Shown: positions 43,196-52,439 of the stretch, piece after piece
How the letters are laid out: each line of letters opens with the position of its first letter
Numbering within the stretch: the first letter of the stretch is position 1
DNA from: Paralithodes platypus
Taxonomy: Eukaryota > Arthropoda > Malacostraca > Decapoda > Lithodidae
DNA: 64,000 nt
Reading direction: 5' to 3'
Assembly (NCBI GenBank): GCA_032716605.1
Contig: CM064481.1
Location: forward strand, 22,500,811-22,564,810
The notes under the pieces: model-generated
Told to the model about the DNA's origin: nothing
Seen by the model: only the letters and a program-made list of their open reading frames with translations
The model's database searches: none
Program-made: the position numbers and the translations under genes

Positions 43196-44373
43196 CCCCG
43201 TCGCGTGTCGTGACGTGGGTAGGTCTCGAATGGGATCTGTCCAACGCTACGGTAACCCAGAGTCAGCCAAACGCGGTGAAACTTCGCAGGAAGGTCTTCG
43301 CCGTGTTGCACTCGGTCTCCCTCACGAGGAGGATCTGGGACTCGTTAGTGGGTTCACTGAATTGGGCTGCTCTGACCATTCCCTTAGGGAGACTCAGGCT
43401 GCGCCGCCTAATCCTCATGGGCAACAAGGTGTTTCCGTTGGCCCCTATGGATCGGCTCATGCCGATCCCGCGTACCATTCACAGACACTTAGGACACTGG
43501 GTTGCTCGGGGCACGCTCTCTGCGGCTGTGCCCTGGACCGCCCCCCCGCCGACGATCTGGGTGGATACAGATGCGTCGAGCGAGGTAGGGTGGGGTTACC
43601 AATCCAACCTGGGACATCAACATCACGGCAGATGGGTGGGACACACACACCTACACATCAATGCCCTCGAACTATTGGTTCCCCTGTTCTTCCTGCGGGA
43701 CAACGCGCTGGCCCTTCGGGGCCAGTCGGTGGCCTTCCGGATGGACAATCAGACAGCTGTCCACTGTATCCAAAAGCAGGGGTCCTCCAGGTCTTTGACT
43801 CTGTTGGGGATCTCCGAGAAGTTGTTCTTCCTCGCGAACCGACACAACATCTCCCTGCACGCCTCCTACCTGCCCGGGACTGCCAACCTATGGGCGGACG
43901 CCCTGTCGAGAGGACAGGGCGTTCTTGTAGAATGGGCAATGAAACAGACTGTATTCGACGACCTCGCGGCTTCCTGGGGTGTTCCGGAGGTCGACTTGTT
44001 CGCATCGAAGGAGACGCGCAAGTTGCCTCGGTACCTATCCCTCCGGACTCGTACTCCGGAGGGGGGTCCGGACGCTTTCATGGAAGACTGGAGCAGGTGG
44101 CAGTCGATATACATATTTCCGCCACCAGACGCACTGTTGATGTGCAAAGTCCTCGCGAGGCTGCGGCTGTACCGCGGCAGAGTCTGGCTCATAGCTCCCC
44201 TGTGGCCGGCCCAGGCTTGGTACTCCCAGTTGAAGCGGTGGTGCCCGAGTCCGGTCCCTCTCCCTCTCTCACACTTCCACTTGAGCCAGGTTGGAGACCT
44301 ACGGACCTCGTTGGCCTTCGCATCGTGGATGTTCGTGAGGCACGGTGGCTCCCAGTCCACGGACGGGACCTGA
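43187..44373 (+). CDS. DIRS RNase H and methylase-like domain
   Basis: Continues RT after the 1-nt deletion (LTPSRVVTWVGLEWDLS). RNase H motifs: IWVDTDASSEVGWGY, INALELLVPLFF, FRMDNQTAVHCI and NLWADALSRG, supplying the Asp-Glu-Asp-Asp set. Downstream comes the DIRS-specific segment VPEVDLFASKETRKLPRYLS, DAFMEDWSRW, IYIFPPPDALLMCKVLARL and LIAPLWPAQAWYSQL, which in this superfamily has been likened to phage N6-adenine DNA methyltransferases; the FPPP may stand in for their (D/N)PPY box. That likeness is from general knowledge of DIRS elements and I cannot test activity here. Confidence 0.8.
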
Positions 44374-45311
44374 CTGACTTCCTGAAGCGTTCATGGACGT
44401 CTTCGACTTGGGGGACTTACGAGTCCCACTGGAGGTCTTTTACTAGGTGGATACAGGACACTCGCCAGACTGTTAGCTCTCCTTCCCTCGTCCTACACTA
44501 CTTGTTTCACCTCTTCCGTACACGTCGCTTTCCAGTCAACACTATACGTAACCACTTGTCTGCCATCCGGGAGGTCTTTGAGTCCGTCACTGGGCTGGTC
44601 GTTCCGCCGAAGGAGCTGGATTCCTTCATGAAGGCTGCCTTCAGGGAGCGCCCGCCTCCGCGCCAGATCCCTCCTCAGTGGGATCTGGGGCGTGCTCTGG
44701 ACCTTCTGGCTTCACACACATATACACGGGACACTACACCGGTTCAGTTGCTCGAGCGTACACTCTTCCTTGTCGCTCTGGCCACTGGGGATAGGGTGTC
44801 TGAACTAGCTGCCATGTCACGGTCCCAGGAATGCATGCGATTCTCCCCGTCCTTGAATGTCGTCACGTTAGCCCCCTCCCCTCATTTTGTTGCCAAGAAT
44901 GAGAGAGAGACCCACGTTTTCAAGCCTTTCACCATCCAGGCTTTAAAGCGTGGGCATACTCACCATGTGTTGTGCCCGGTGCAGGCCTTGCACTCCTATG
45001 TTGAGTCTGTGGCGCCGACTTCGGGTACTGCTGTGTGGGTGTCTCCTCGGACTGGTGGGAGGCTCTCGAAGGTACAGATAGGACGCCACATTTGTCGGGT
45101 CATTCGTGCCAGTAACCCTGCTTGTCGGGGTTCTGCGCACGATGTGCGGTCCTTTGCTGCCTCCTTACGGTTCCTGCAGACTCGCTCATTGCCTGACGTC
45201 GCCTTGGCGGGTTTGTGGTCTTCTGTCCATACCTTCGTCTCCTCCTACCTCTCCATGTCCATTGTTAGGCCCCCTCGGCCCGTGATAGCTCTCGGGAGTC
45301 GTGTTTCCTAG
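44316..45311 (+). CDS. DIRS tyrosine recombinase
   Basis: Overlaps the end of the RNase H frame and is open back to 43215 in this frame; the conserved part begins about GRDLTDFLKRSWTSSTWG. Core-binding region: WRSFTRWIQDT, HYLFHLFRTRRF, IRNHLSAIREVFE. Catalytic region: Arg in LVALATGDRVSELAA, His-x-x-Arg in RGSAHDVRSFAAS, a Trp in GLWSSVHTF and the Tyr in VSSYLSMS. It integrates the circular DIRS DNA. Intact by eye. Confidence 0.9.
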   Translation, partial: LRIVDVREARWLPVHGRDLTDFLKRSWTSSTWGTYESHWRSFTRWIQDTRQTVSSPSLVLHYLFHLFRTRRFPVNTIRNHLSAIREVFESVTGLVVPPKELDSFMKAAFRERPPPRQIPPQWDLGRALDLLASHTYTRDTTPVQLLERTLFLVALATGDRVSELAAMSRSQECMRFSPSLNVVTLAPSPHFVAKNERETHVFKPFTIQALKRGHTHHVLCPVQALHSYVESVAPTSGTAVWVSPRTGGRLSKVQIGRHICRVIRASNPACRGSAHDVRSFAASLRFLQTRSLPDVALAGLWSSVHTFVSSYLSMSIVRPPRPVIALGSRVS

Positions 45312-45750
45312 AGCTCTAGCGAAGTTGCCTGGTCTTCCCCCCTTGTCACTCTTTCTTTTACTTTGTTTTCTTTGAAAAGGGGGGGGGGGGAGTACGGGTT
45401 TGCAACACTGGATTGCAAGTTTGGGATTATGTTATATGTATACAGTACATAAGTGTTTTTGCCAAATTGAATATTGTGTTTTATTTTTGTGTTCCATGTT
45501 TTTGTTCGTTTTGGAAGAAAAGGGATTTTGTGTACAGTACTTTTTGGTTTAAGACAAGTCTATGGTTTTGCATTACTATTAATGACGGGCACGTGTTAAA
45601 ACTGCTCTTTTTAGCTACTCCTCAGTTTTTCACTCTTTTATTAAACTCTCTTGTTTAAATTGTGTTTCTTTCGTCATTCATAATTTTGTCTTATGCATTG
45701 TTTTTTTTGGTATGTTGGGCTTGGATGTCCTCCTCCTATTTGTTATGCAG

Positions 45751-45863
45751 CCTTGACGTTGGATTTGCCAAGACTACTAACAAATTGGGAGGTTTGACGT
45801 ACCTCCCAACCTACCAAATAGGAAAACCTACTATTTGGTAGTAGTCTTGGAAAATCCAACGTA
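45751..45863. repeat. DIRS internal complementary region (ICR)
   Basis: The complement reads from CGTTGGATTTTCC through GGTACGTCAAACCTCCCA directly into ATTTGTTAGTAG and CCAACGTCAAGG: exactly the element's right end (46194-46272) joined to its left end (37840-37873). DIRS replication models use such a region as splint for making the circle. Confidence 0.9.
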
Positions 45864-46272
45864 CATAATACCCTCCCTCACGCCGGACCCCTGCCCATCC
45901 GCATTCTTCTGCTGACGTGAGATGTGATGACAAGAGAGGGTCGCTCATGCGCACGTTCGACAGGGATCTGCGCATGACGGAATACGGGATGGGCCTTGAG
46001 CGGTAACTAAGGTAAACCCCTTTTTCTTCTCTTCTATGCTTTTTTCACCTTCGGTGGTAGTTTTGGTTAATGTACAACGTCTCCTAGAGCAAGATAAGGA
46101 GTAGACTCTAGACGTTTTCTTTTTAACCGCGGTTGGAATGACGACATAGCAGTCAAAATAGACAAGTCGTCATTGCAATCAGGTTAATAGCCTTGACGTT
46201 GGATTTTCCAAGACTACTACCAAATAGTAGGTTTTCCTATTTGGTAGGTTGGGAGGTACGTCAAACCTCCCA

Positions 46273-46557
46273 TTTATTGACCGACCGCAAAAATTGCATA
46301 TGTTTTTATAAAATTCCATAGTTTGCCACAGGATGCATATATTTCATAACTCTGGAATCGAACACCAAGCCAGCTGATTACCCCCAGTTCTGTTTCAACA
46401 GCCATATTGAGTGGATGTACTGTGGTTTTCTCAATATTTAAAAAGGTTTAGACCTTGTCCGCATCGACGAACCGGCGAATCTTGTCTGTCGCGCTCACAT
46501 ATTCACTTAATAACTGGTAAGACCAATGGAAATGCTTAAATTTTATATATTTTACCT
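46273..46557. repeat. Mirrored host block after the plus DIRS
   Basis: Complement of 21190-21480 (GACCGGCCGC-type words, CTGTTTCAACAGCCAT, TCTTGTCTGTCGCGC). It ends at TTAA (46558-46561), where the split family A MITE starts. Confidence 0.7.
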
Positions 46558-46561
46558 TTAA

Positions 46562-46845
46562 CCCTCCAGCCCCGGCTATGTATTATATATATATTCCTCG
46601 AAACCCGGGTGTTTTGGCCGAAAAACGTCTAGGCTAGGCTACCGTATATTCGTTAATCAGACTGCTTCCCGCATTCCCGCGCATCCCCAAGCGTAGCTGT
46701 GTTATTTACCTGTAGAATGGCATTAAGTAGAGCTCTCTAAGTCAACTGGTTGAGTTGTGATGATGATTTCATTGGAGATAACTTTATGGCCAAAACAGCC
46801 ACTTTACACTACTTTTCGATACTTAACAACAACATACAGGCATAC
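46562..46845. mobile_element. TTAA MITE family A, copy 4, left part
   Basis: Starts CCCTCCAGCCCC after TTAA and stops at ACATACAGGCA, where the intact family would continue CACACGAACAAGCG. The missing right part is at about 53757-53958. The empty site is at 21183-21192 in the mirrored arm. Confidence 0.85.
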
Positions 46846-47775
46846 AAATGCCATGTGTTAAATATGGGAAGAAGTGTGAATAGACCAAATTGGGAGTACA
46901 GGATGGGAGATAATATAATTAGCAAGGCCGAAAAAGATTTAGGGTTGATTATACAAGATAATTTGTCGCCAGAGAAACATATTAACAAGCTCTTTAGCGG
47001 AATGTATGCAATGGCCGGGAATATGAAAGTTGCTCTGAACTACTTGGATGAGACCATGGTAGCGAAAATTATGAAGAGTATGATTAGACCAAGATTGGAG
47101 TATGCAGCAGTGGTGTGGTCCCCACATCTAAAGAAGCATGTTCACAAGTTAGAAAGAATCCAGAGAGCAGTCACTAGATTGGTTCCAAGTCTCAGAGAAC
47201 TGCCATATGAAGGGAGGGTAGACAAATTAAATCTACCGAGTCTAAAAGAGAGGAGAGAGAGGGGAGACATGATAATGATGTACAAATGTACCCGGGGGCT
47301 GGAGAGGCTGGATAGGGAGGATATATTAATTATGGATACAGGAATAACTAGAGGCCACAGCTACATAGTAAAAAGACCTACCTGCAAGAACGATATCAGG
47401 AAGTTTAGCTTCCCCTATAGATGTATTGACAAATGGAATGGGCTGGAGGAGGAGGTGGTAGGGGCAAGGAACATCCATATTTTCAAGAAAAAATTGGATA
47501 AAAAGTAGACTGAGAGACGGGACAACACGAGCTTAGCTCAACTCCTGTAAACTACAATTAGGTACAAAGGAGTACAAAGGAGTACAAAGGAAATCAAGCA
47601 ACAACAGATCTAGTGACCCTTCTAGGTTGCTTGTCCTCCAAAACACTGAGGATCAAGTGTCCAAACAGTGGTTTAGAGTGGGTAAGGGAACATTGGAAAG
47701 GGAATTACTGCCCTGGAACTAATGTCTGTGGCAGGATTAGGAAGTTAGTAGGGGACAGATGGGTTAGTAACTGAG
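46846..47775 (+). pseudogene. CR1-like LINE, 5'-truncated, C-terminal RT part
   Basis: From about 46852 to 47508 it encodes the part of a CR1/Jockey-type protein after the catalytic motifs: YKCHVLNMGRS, KDLGLIIQDNLSPEKHI, RPRLEYAAVVWSPH, LERIQRAVTRLVPSLREL, then FKKKLDKK and a stop. The ORF appears to start further left only because the MITE is open in that frame. A 3' region follows with tandem GTACAAAGGA (47560-47600). It meets the opposite LINE tail to tail near 47780. Confidence 0.85.
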
Positions 47776-47792
47776 GGGGGGATAAAATAAAG

Positions 47793-49301
47793 TTATTCAT
47801 TTACAAACGCAGTCAGTCGCGGGTTTGATGCGAGATATTTGTCTAGGCGGAGTTTATATGAATCAACGGTGATGCAGTCTATAACGTTTCGGGGAAGCCC
47901 ATTCCACAAGTTGACAACTCGATTGAAGAAGAAATTCTTAGATTCGTGTGAGTTAAAAGATTTACCAATAATTTTGCAACCGTTTCCCCGCGTGTAATTA
48001 GATTGGTCGATAGTGAAGTACTTACTACAGTTCATATTGTCGATGCCTTTGATGATTTTGAACACTTGAATTAAGTCACCTCTTAATCTGCGCTGGGTTA
48101 AAGGAAATAGATTTAATTCTCTAAGACGCTCTTCGTATGGTTTGTTCTTTAGGCTAGGTATCATTTTGGTAACTCTACGTTGAACTCGTTCTAGCTTGTT
48201 TATATCTGTTTGGTAATAAGGGCACCAGGATTGAACGCAGTATTCCAGAAGAGGGCGGACTAATGAATTGTAAAGGGTTAGGATAACTTCTTTGGATTTA
48301 TGCTCAAATGACCTGCCTATAAAGCCAATTATTTTGTTTGCCTTCTTAACAACTTCTGAACATTGTTGACTCGGTTTTAGGTTACTCGATATTGTTACTC
48401 CCAGATCGGTTTCTCTGTTTACATTCTTAAGCTGAGTGCCATTCATCGAATAGTTTGCTTTCTCATTTAGGTATCCGATATGTAGTACTTTACATTTATC
48501 CGCATTGAAACTCATTTGCCAAATTTGGGCCCAACATGACAATTTATCTAGATTGTGTTGTATATCGTCAACTTGTTCTTTTGAGAGTACGCTATTTGCA
48601 ATTTTTGTATCGTCAGCAAATTTTGAGATTGTACAGGTGAGACCCTCATCTATGTCGTTGATGTAAATTAGAAAGAGAATTGGTCCTAGTACCGATCCCT
48701 GGGGTACCCCGCTACTTACATTGGTCCATTTTGATGCCTTACCGTTTATGACTACTCTTTGCTTTCTGTCGCTGAGCCAATTTTCTATCCATTTCAACAC
48801 ACCGTCTTGTATTCCATGCGCTTTTAGTTTTAGCAGTAAACGTTTGTGGGGAACTTTGTCAAAGGCCTTTTGAAAATCAAGGTATATAATATCTACAGCT
48901 TTACTCTCATCGTAGAGGTTGAGGGTATCGTGGAAGAAGTCTAAGAGGTTTGTTAAACAGGAACGTTTTTTACGAAAGCCGTGTTGAGTATCTTTAAGTA
49001 TGTTATTTTCCTCTAAGTGATTTACGAGTCTGTCTCGTATGACCGTTTCTAGCATTTTACATACAACTGAGGTTAAGCTAATTGGACGATAGTTACTGGG
49101 TAGGGATTTGCTGCCTTTTTTGAGTATCGGTGTTACGTTGGCTAGCTTCCACTGATCGGGCATAGTTCCAGACTGCAAGGATTTATTGAATAGTAATGTC
49201 AGTGGTTTAGAGAGCTCATCCTTAGCTTCCTTTAGAACTCTAGGCGAGATTGTATCAGGTCCAGGCGTTTTATTTACCTTGAGTTTATCTAAACAATTCA
49301 A
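47793..49301 (-). CDS. CR1-like ORF2, reverse transcriptase
   Basis: 502 codons with the full [102 protein letters not shown] and the catalytic SKFADDTKIAN, followed by the usual C-terminus (LGVTISSNLKPSQQC, ESKNFFFNRVVNLWNGLP). It copies LINE RNA at the nicked target. The upstream linker is one frame off at 49285-49776. Confidence 0.92.
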   Translation of the reverse strand: MNCLDKLKVNKTPGPDTISPRVLKEAKDELSKPLTLLFNKSLQSGTMPDQWKLANVTPILKKGSKSLPSNYRPISLTSVVCKMLETVIRDRLVNHLEENNILKDTQHGFRKKRSCLTNLLDFFHDTLNLYDESKAVDIIYLDFQKAFDKVPHKRLLLKLKAHGIQDGVLKWIENWLSDRKQRVVINGKASKWTNVSSGVPQGSVLGPILFLIYINDIDEGLTCTISKFADDTKIANSVLSKEQVDDIQHNLDKLSCWAQIWQMSFNADKCKVLHIGYLNEKANYSMNGTQLKNVNRETDLGVTISSNLKPSQQCSEVVKKANKIIGFIGRSFEHKSKEVILTLYNSLVRPLLEYCVQSWCPYYQTDINKLERVQRRVTKMIPSLKNKPYEERLRELNLFPLTQRRLRGDLIQVFKIIKGIDNMNCSKYFTIDQSNYTRGNGCKIIGKSFNSHESKNFFFNRVVNLWNGLPRNVIDCITVDSYKLRLDKYLASNPRLTAFVNE

Positions 49302-49857
49302 TACTTCTCTCTGTAACGGTGATATTGCTTAGAACATCTGAATTATCAATCTGAATCGGCGATGGTGTAGGGATATCACTGAGGTCTTCTGTTGTAAAAA
49401 CTGATGCAAAGAAGGTATTGAGGGCATTACTCATTTGTTCTTCGTCTTTGGTGTATTCTCCATTTTCATCAACTAACGGTCCAACAGTTGAAGTAACTAC
49501 TTTTTTCTTTCTGATATAACTATAGAATTCTTTCGGGTTTGTTTTACTTTGATTCGCAATATGTAACTCTAAGGTCTTTTTACTTTGCTTAATTAACTTT
49601 TTGGCTTTGCGTCGTAGCTCTACAAATTTCAGCCGTTCTTCGTCATTTTGTAAGGATTTTAATCTATCATTAGCAAATTTTTTAGCAAGCAGGCAGTTTG
49701 AAATATCTTTATTCCACCCTTTGGGCTTATTATTATGGCCTGGACGCCGAGTTTTCGATGGTATGCAGTCTTGCACTGCTTTTAGGTAAGTGGCTTCGAA
49801 TAACTTCCAAGATGTATTTATGTCGTTATTGTGAATTAAAAAGCTCCAGTCAGTTTC
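49285..49857 (-). pseudogene. CR1-like ORF2, linker between endonuclease and RT
   Basis: Residues such as GWNKDISNCLLAKKFANDRL, FVELRRKAKKLIKQSKK and FYSYIRKKKVVTSTVGPL are the typical linker. It overlaps the RT ORF by a few codons in another frame (TVTERSIELFR against REVLNCLDKLK), a single frameshift. Its 5' edge is cut by the MITE at 49863. Confidence 0.85.
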
Positions 49858-49862
49858 TTTAA

Positions 49863-50334
49863 CCCTCCAGCCCCGGCTATGTATTATATATATATTCCTC
49901 GAAACCCGGGTGTTTTGGCCGAAAAACGTCTAGGCTAGGCTACCGTATATTCGTTAATCAGCTGCTTCCCGCATTCCCGCGCATCCCCAAGCGTAGCTGT
50001 GTTATTTACCTGTAGAATGGCATTAAGTAGAGCTCTCTAAGTCAACTGGTTGAGCTGTGATGATGATTTCATTGGAGATAACTTTATGGCCAAAACAGCC
50101 ACTTTACACCACTTTTCGATACTTAACAACAACATACAGGCACACACGAACAAGCGACGCTCTCCTTCTTGTGGCCGGAGATGCGGGGCGACGGTCCAGC
50201 CGGCTCGTGTTTACATGCGTCGGCCGACTCGCACACGAAGCTCACAGGCTTTCAAACCACTGGGCTTCAAGATACCATCCGGGTACCTGTTATATGCTTT
50301 TTTATGGGCGTTCAAAAGCTTCGTGGTGAGAGGG
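49863..50334. mobile_element. TTAA MITE family A, copy 5
   Basis: 472 bp with TTAA at 49859-49862 and 50335-50338, inserted into LINE ORF2. The coding sense resumes on both sides, proving it as a later insertion. It is therefore younger than the LINE, which in turn is younger than copy 4. Confidence 0.9.
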
Positions 50335-50338
50335 TTAA

Positions 50339-51146
50339 ACATAGCTCTAAGTTTATGGAAGTTTGCTTTCTTGAAATTAGGGACTTTTTCGATGCTACTA
50401 TTTGGTTCGTTACTAGTAAACTTTAAAGTGAAAGTTATCGTACGATGGTCGCTGTTACTGAATTCATCACCAACATTCAAATTCTCTATTAATTCTTCTT
50501 TTGTTGCAAGTACAATGTCAAGAACGTTATTACCACGGGTCGGCGTTCCAACAAATTGATAAAGCGAACTCTCTTGCAAGTTCGTATACAAGTCATGTCC
50601 GGAGTGTGAAGTAAGAGTATCGCCCCACTTGGTCACAGGTAAATTAAAGTCACCAAAAATTACGGTATCTTGTGAGTTACTTACATCTGCAATTTGTTCG
50701 TAAATTTCTCGGTCAGTTTGCACTGATTGAGCTGGAGGTCTGTATATTAATGCAAGTATTATTTTGGTACCTTTATTATTCTTTATTAGCACAAAAGATG
50801 CGTCGACGTTCACAATTTGAGGTTTTGACAAGAGGGTAGGGTTAAGACTTTCTTTGATATAAAGTAAAACGCCACCTCCATTTCGATTTATTCGGCTTTT
50901 CTCAAACATTACATAACCGGGAAGTGAATACTCTGCTAAAAAGTCTCTATCTTCTGTATTGAGCCAAGATTCTGTTATGCCAATCACATCATAATTTTCT
51001 GTAAACACTAGCTCCTCTAAATCTGAAAATTTATTGCGTATGCTACGAGCGTTTGCATAGAAAACCTTTAAATTTGTTATTTTAGAACTCACGGAACGCT
51101 CTTTAATAATATTTTTGGTTCTTGTCGGATCTACATTTATGTTCAT
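50339..51146 (-). CDS. CR1-like ORF2, apurinic-type endonuclease
   Basis: Shows the exo-endo-phosphatase motifs in order: YANARSIRNKFSDLEEL, IGITESWLN (catalytic Glu), GGGVLLYIKES, ALIYRPP, VIFGDFNLPVTKW (Asp and Asn), NVLDIVLAT and FSNSDHRTITF (Asp-His). It nicks target DNA for LINE insertion. The ATG at 51146 gives a short N-terminal lead. The frame runs past 50339 only into MITE sequence. Confidence 0.92.
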
Positions 51147-51229
51147 GGCTGTCCTCGGTCCTCGCTGTCTTCGGTCCTTATCGCTGGTGGTCCTCGGTTG
51201 CCTCTGTTTTTTTCTTGGCGTTGGATGAT

Positions 51230-51658
51230 TTATGTCACTGCTGCTTCTTCTCGGATGGCGTTTTTTGATCCATGGCTGCGGACTGCTTCGTGTAGGAGAC
51301 GACCCATGCGTGCTGAACCCACAGGGTTTAGATGAGTGCCATCCTTGCGGAACAGAGTAGGCTGGTTGTAGAAGTTGTCCCAGAGGTTGATGAATTCAAC
51401 TTCTTCCCTCAGACACAAATGTTTTAGTCGGCTATTTGTGCTGAAGGCCTTGTCGTAGAATTTGTCAGGTGCGTCGATCTTGGGGAGAATGCCTGAGATG
51501 ATGATATTCCTTGACTTGTTTTTGTAGTGCTGGATCATCTTGCGATATTTCTCCATCAATTCTTCGGATCTGGTGCGCATGACGTCATTTGAACCAGCAT
51601 GGATGACAAAAAGGGTATTTTCATTTGCATCCTTTGTGGTATCTTCGAAGGCTTCCAC
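51230..51658 (-). CDS. CR1-like ORF1, SGNH esterase-like domain
   Basis: Carries LFVIHAGSNDVM (the G-x-N-D block), NIIISGILP, FINLWDNF and DGTHLNPVGSARMG (the D-x-x-H block) of the SGNH/GDSL hydrolase fold. The first block with its Ser lies upstream in the other frame. Several CR1-group LINEs carry such a domain in ORF1. Not a host esterase, because it sits between the LINE zinc-finger part and ORF2 on the same strand. Confidence 0.8.
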   Translation of the reverse strand: MEAFEDTTKDANENTLFVIHAGSNDVMRTRSEELMEKYRKMIQHYKNKSRNIIISGILPKIDAPDKFYDKAFSTNSRLKHLCLREEVEFINLWDNFYNQPTLFRKDGTHLNPVGSARMGRLLHEAVRSHGSKNAIREEAAVT

Positions 51659-52358
51659 AATGTCGTCCAGTCCAGCTCCTGGGATGCAAAATCTTTTTCG
51701 TTGATTTGGGACTCTGTCGCAGAACTCTTCGACCTGTCCTCGTAGGATGGAATCCCCAACGAACCTGGTCTCTTCTGGTTTCGTCTTCCATCTCTACCAA
51801 TATCTCAAATCTGTTTGACATTGTGACTGGTAGATGAGACCTTTTCTGCGTTGGCCGTGCACCGTTCCTCACTGGTGTAAATCCAGAAACCTGTGGTGGC
51901 GGGACTCTACGTACAGGTCGGGGAGAGGAGTGGTTAGAACGGGGGCGAGGGGTTGGTACTGTTCGTGCTAGCAGGCTTCTTGCACGAGGAGTGGGGGAGA
52001 GAGTAAGGTGAACAGGGCGGCTGTCCTGGTTTGATGTCGGCTCAGGTTCGTCAGAAGCATCTGCTGCAGTGTCTACTGCAGGTGTTGGATTGTTGGCAGA
52101 TGACGTTGGGGCGGTGGTGGATGCTGGAGTTGAAACAATTTGAGTTAGTGATACTCCAACGTTGAGTGTTACAAACTCTTGGAGTGATTCCAGCTTCCTG
52201 GTGAGGGCGTTGATCTTGTTGAGGGCTTCATCCAATTTTGCTGTCAAATCCTCTCGTTGCTGGCAGAGTCGGCAGACTTGTGGATCGGCAGGAGCAAACA
52301 TGGAAGCACCAAACCTACCGGCGCAGTTCGTACAGGCACGAGGCATGGTGACGATCAC
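51621..52358 (-). CDS. CR1-like ORF1, zinc finger and coiled coil part
   Basis: Starts MPRACTNCAGRFGASMF with a second pair CRLCQQ, forming a four-Cys zinc-binding site in the first 35 residues, then a short coiled coil (REDLTAKLDEALNKINALTR), a Thr/Pro/Ser-rich linker, and a C-terminal part in which the frame is lost before the esterase domain (frameshift between about 51640 and 51780). It probably binds LINE RNA. Confidence 0.75.
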   Translation of the reverse strand: MIVTMPRACTNCAGRFGASMFAPADPQVCRLCQQREDLTAKLDEALNKINALTRKLESLQEFVTLNVGVSLTQIVSTPASTTAPTSSANNPTPAVDTAADASDEPEPTSNQDSRPVHLTLSPTPRARSLLARTVPTPRPRSNHSSPRPVRRVPPPQVSGFTPVRNGARPTQKRSHLPVTMSNRFEILVEMEDETRRDQVRWGFHPTRTGRRVLRQSPKSTKKILHPRSWTGRHCGSLRRYHKGCK

Positions 52359-52439
52359 TTTCTTCAGTTCACTTCACTCACTTAAAAACACTTAACTCGC
52401 TTTAAAAACACTAAACTCACTTTAAAAACACTTCACTTA

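Larger units (their letters stand above)
37840..46272 (+). mobile_element. DIRS element, plus strand, best-preserved copy
   Basis: An 8.4-kb DIRS-type element. The left end starts ATTTGTTAGTAG and the right end is TCAAACCTCCCA. Terminal inverted repeats (37840-38150 and about 45920-46272) and an internal complementary region (45751-45863) identical in content to the joined ends are all present. Coding order: gag, RT, RNase H with methylase-like domain, tyrosine recombinase. It is inserted in the block matching 21480-21490. DIRS elements copy RNA to a circular DNA and integrate it with the recombinase. This copy is nearly intact but has a 1-nt deletion between RT and RNase H. Confidence 0.92.

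Noticed and set aside
46750..46851. Protein start of the LINE ORF beginning inside the MITE
   Set aside because: The same open start is found in other family A copies without LINE; it is a chance fusion of MITE sequence with a 5'-truncated LINE.
51230..51658. Stand-alone host SGNH hydrolase gene
   Set aside because: It is on the same strand directly between the LINE zinc-finger part and LINE ORF2, the position of ORF1 in CR1 elements.
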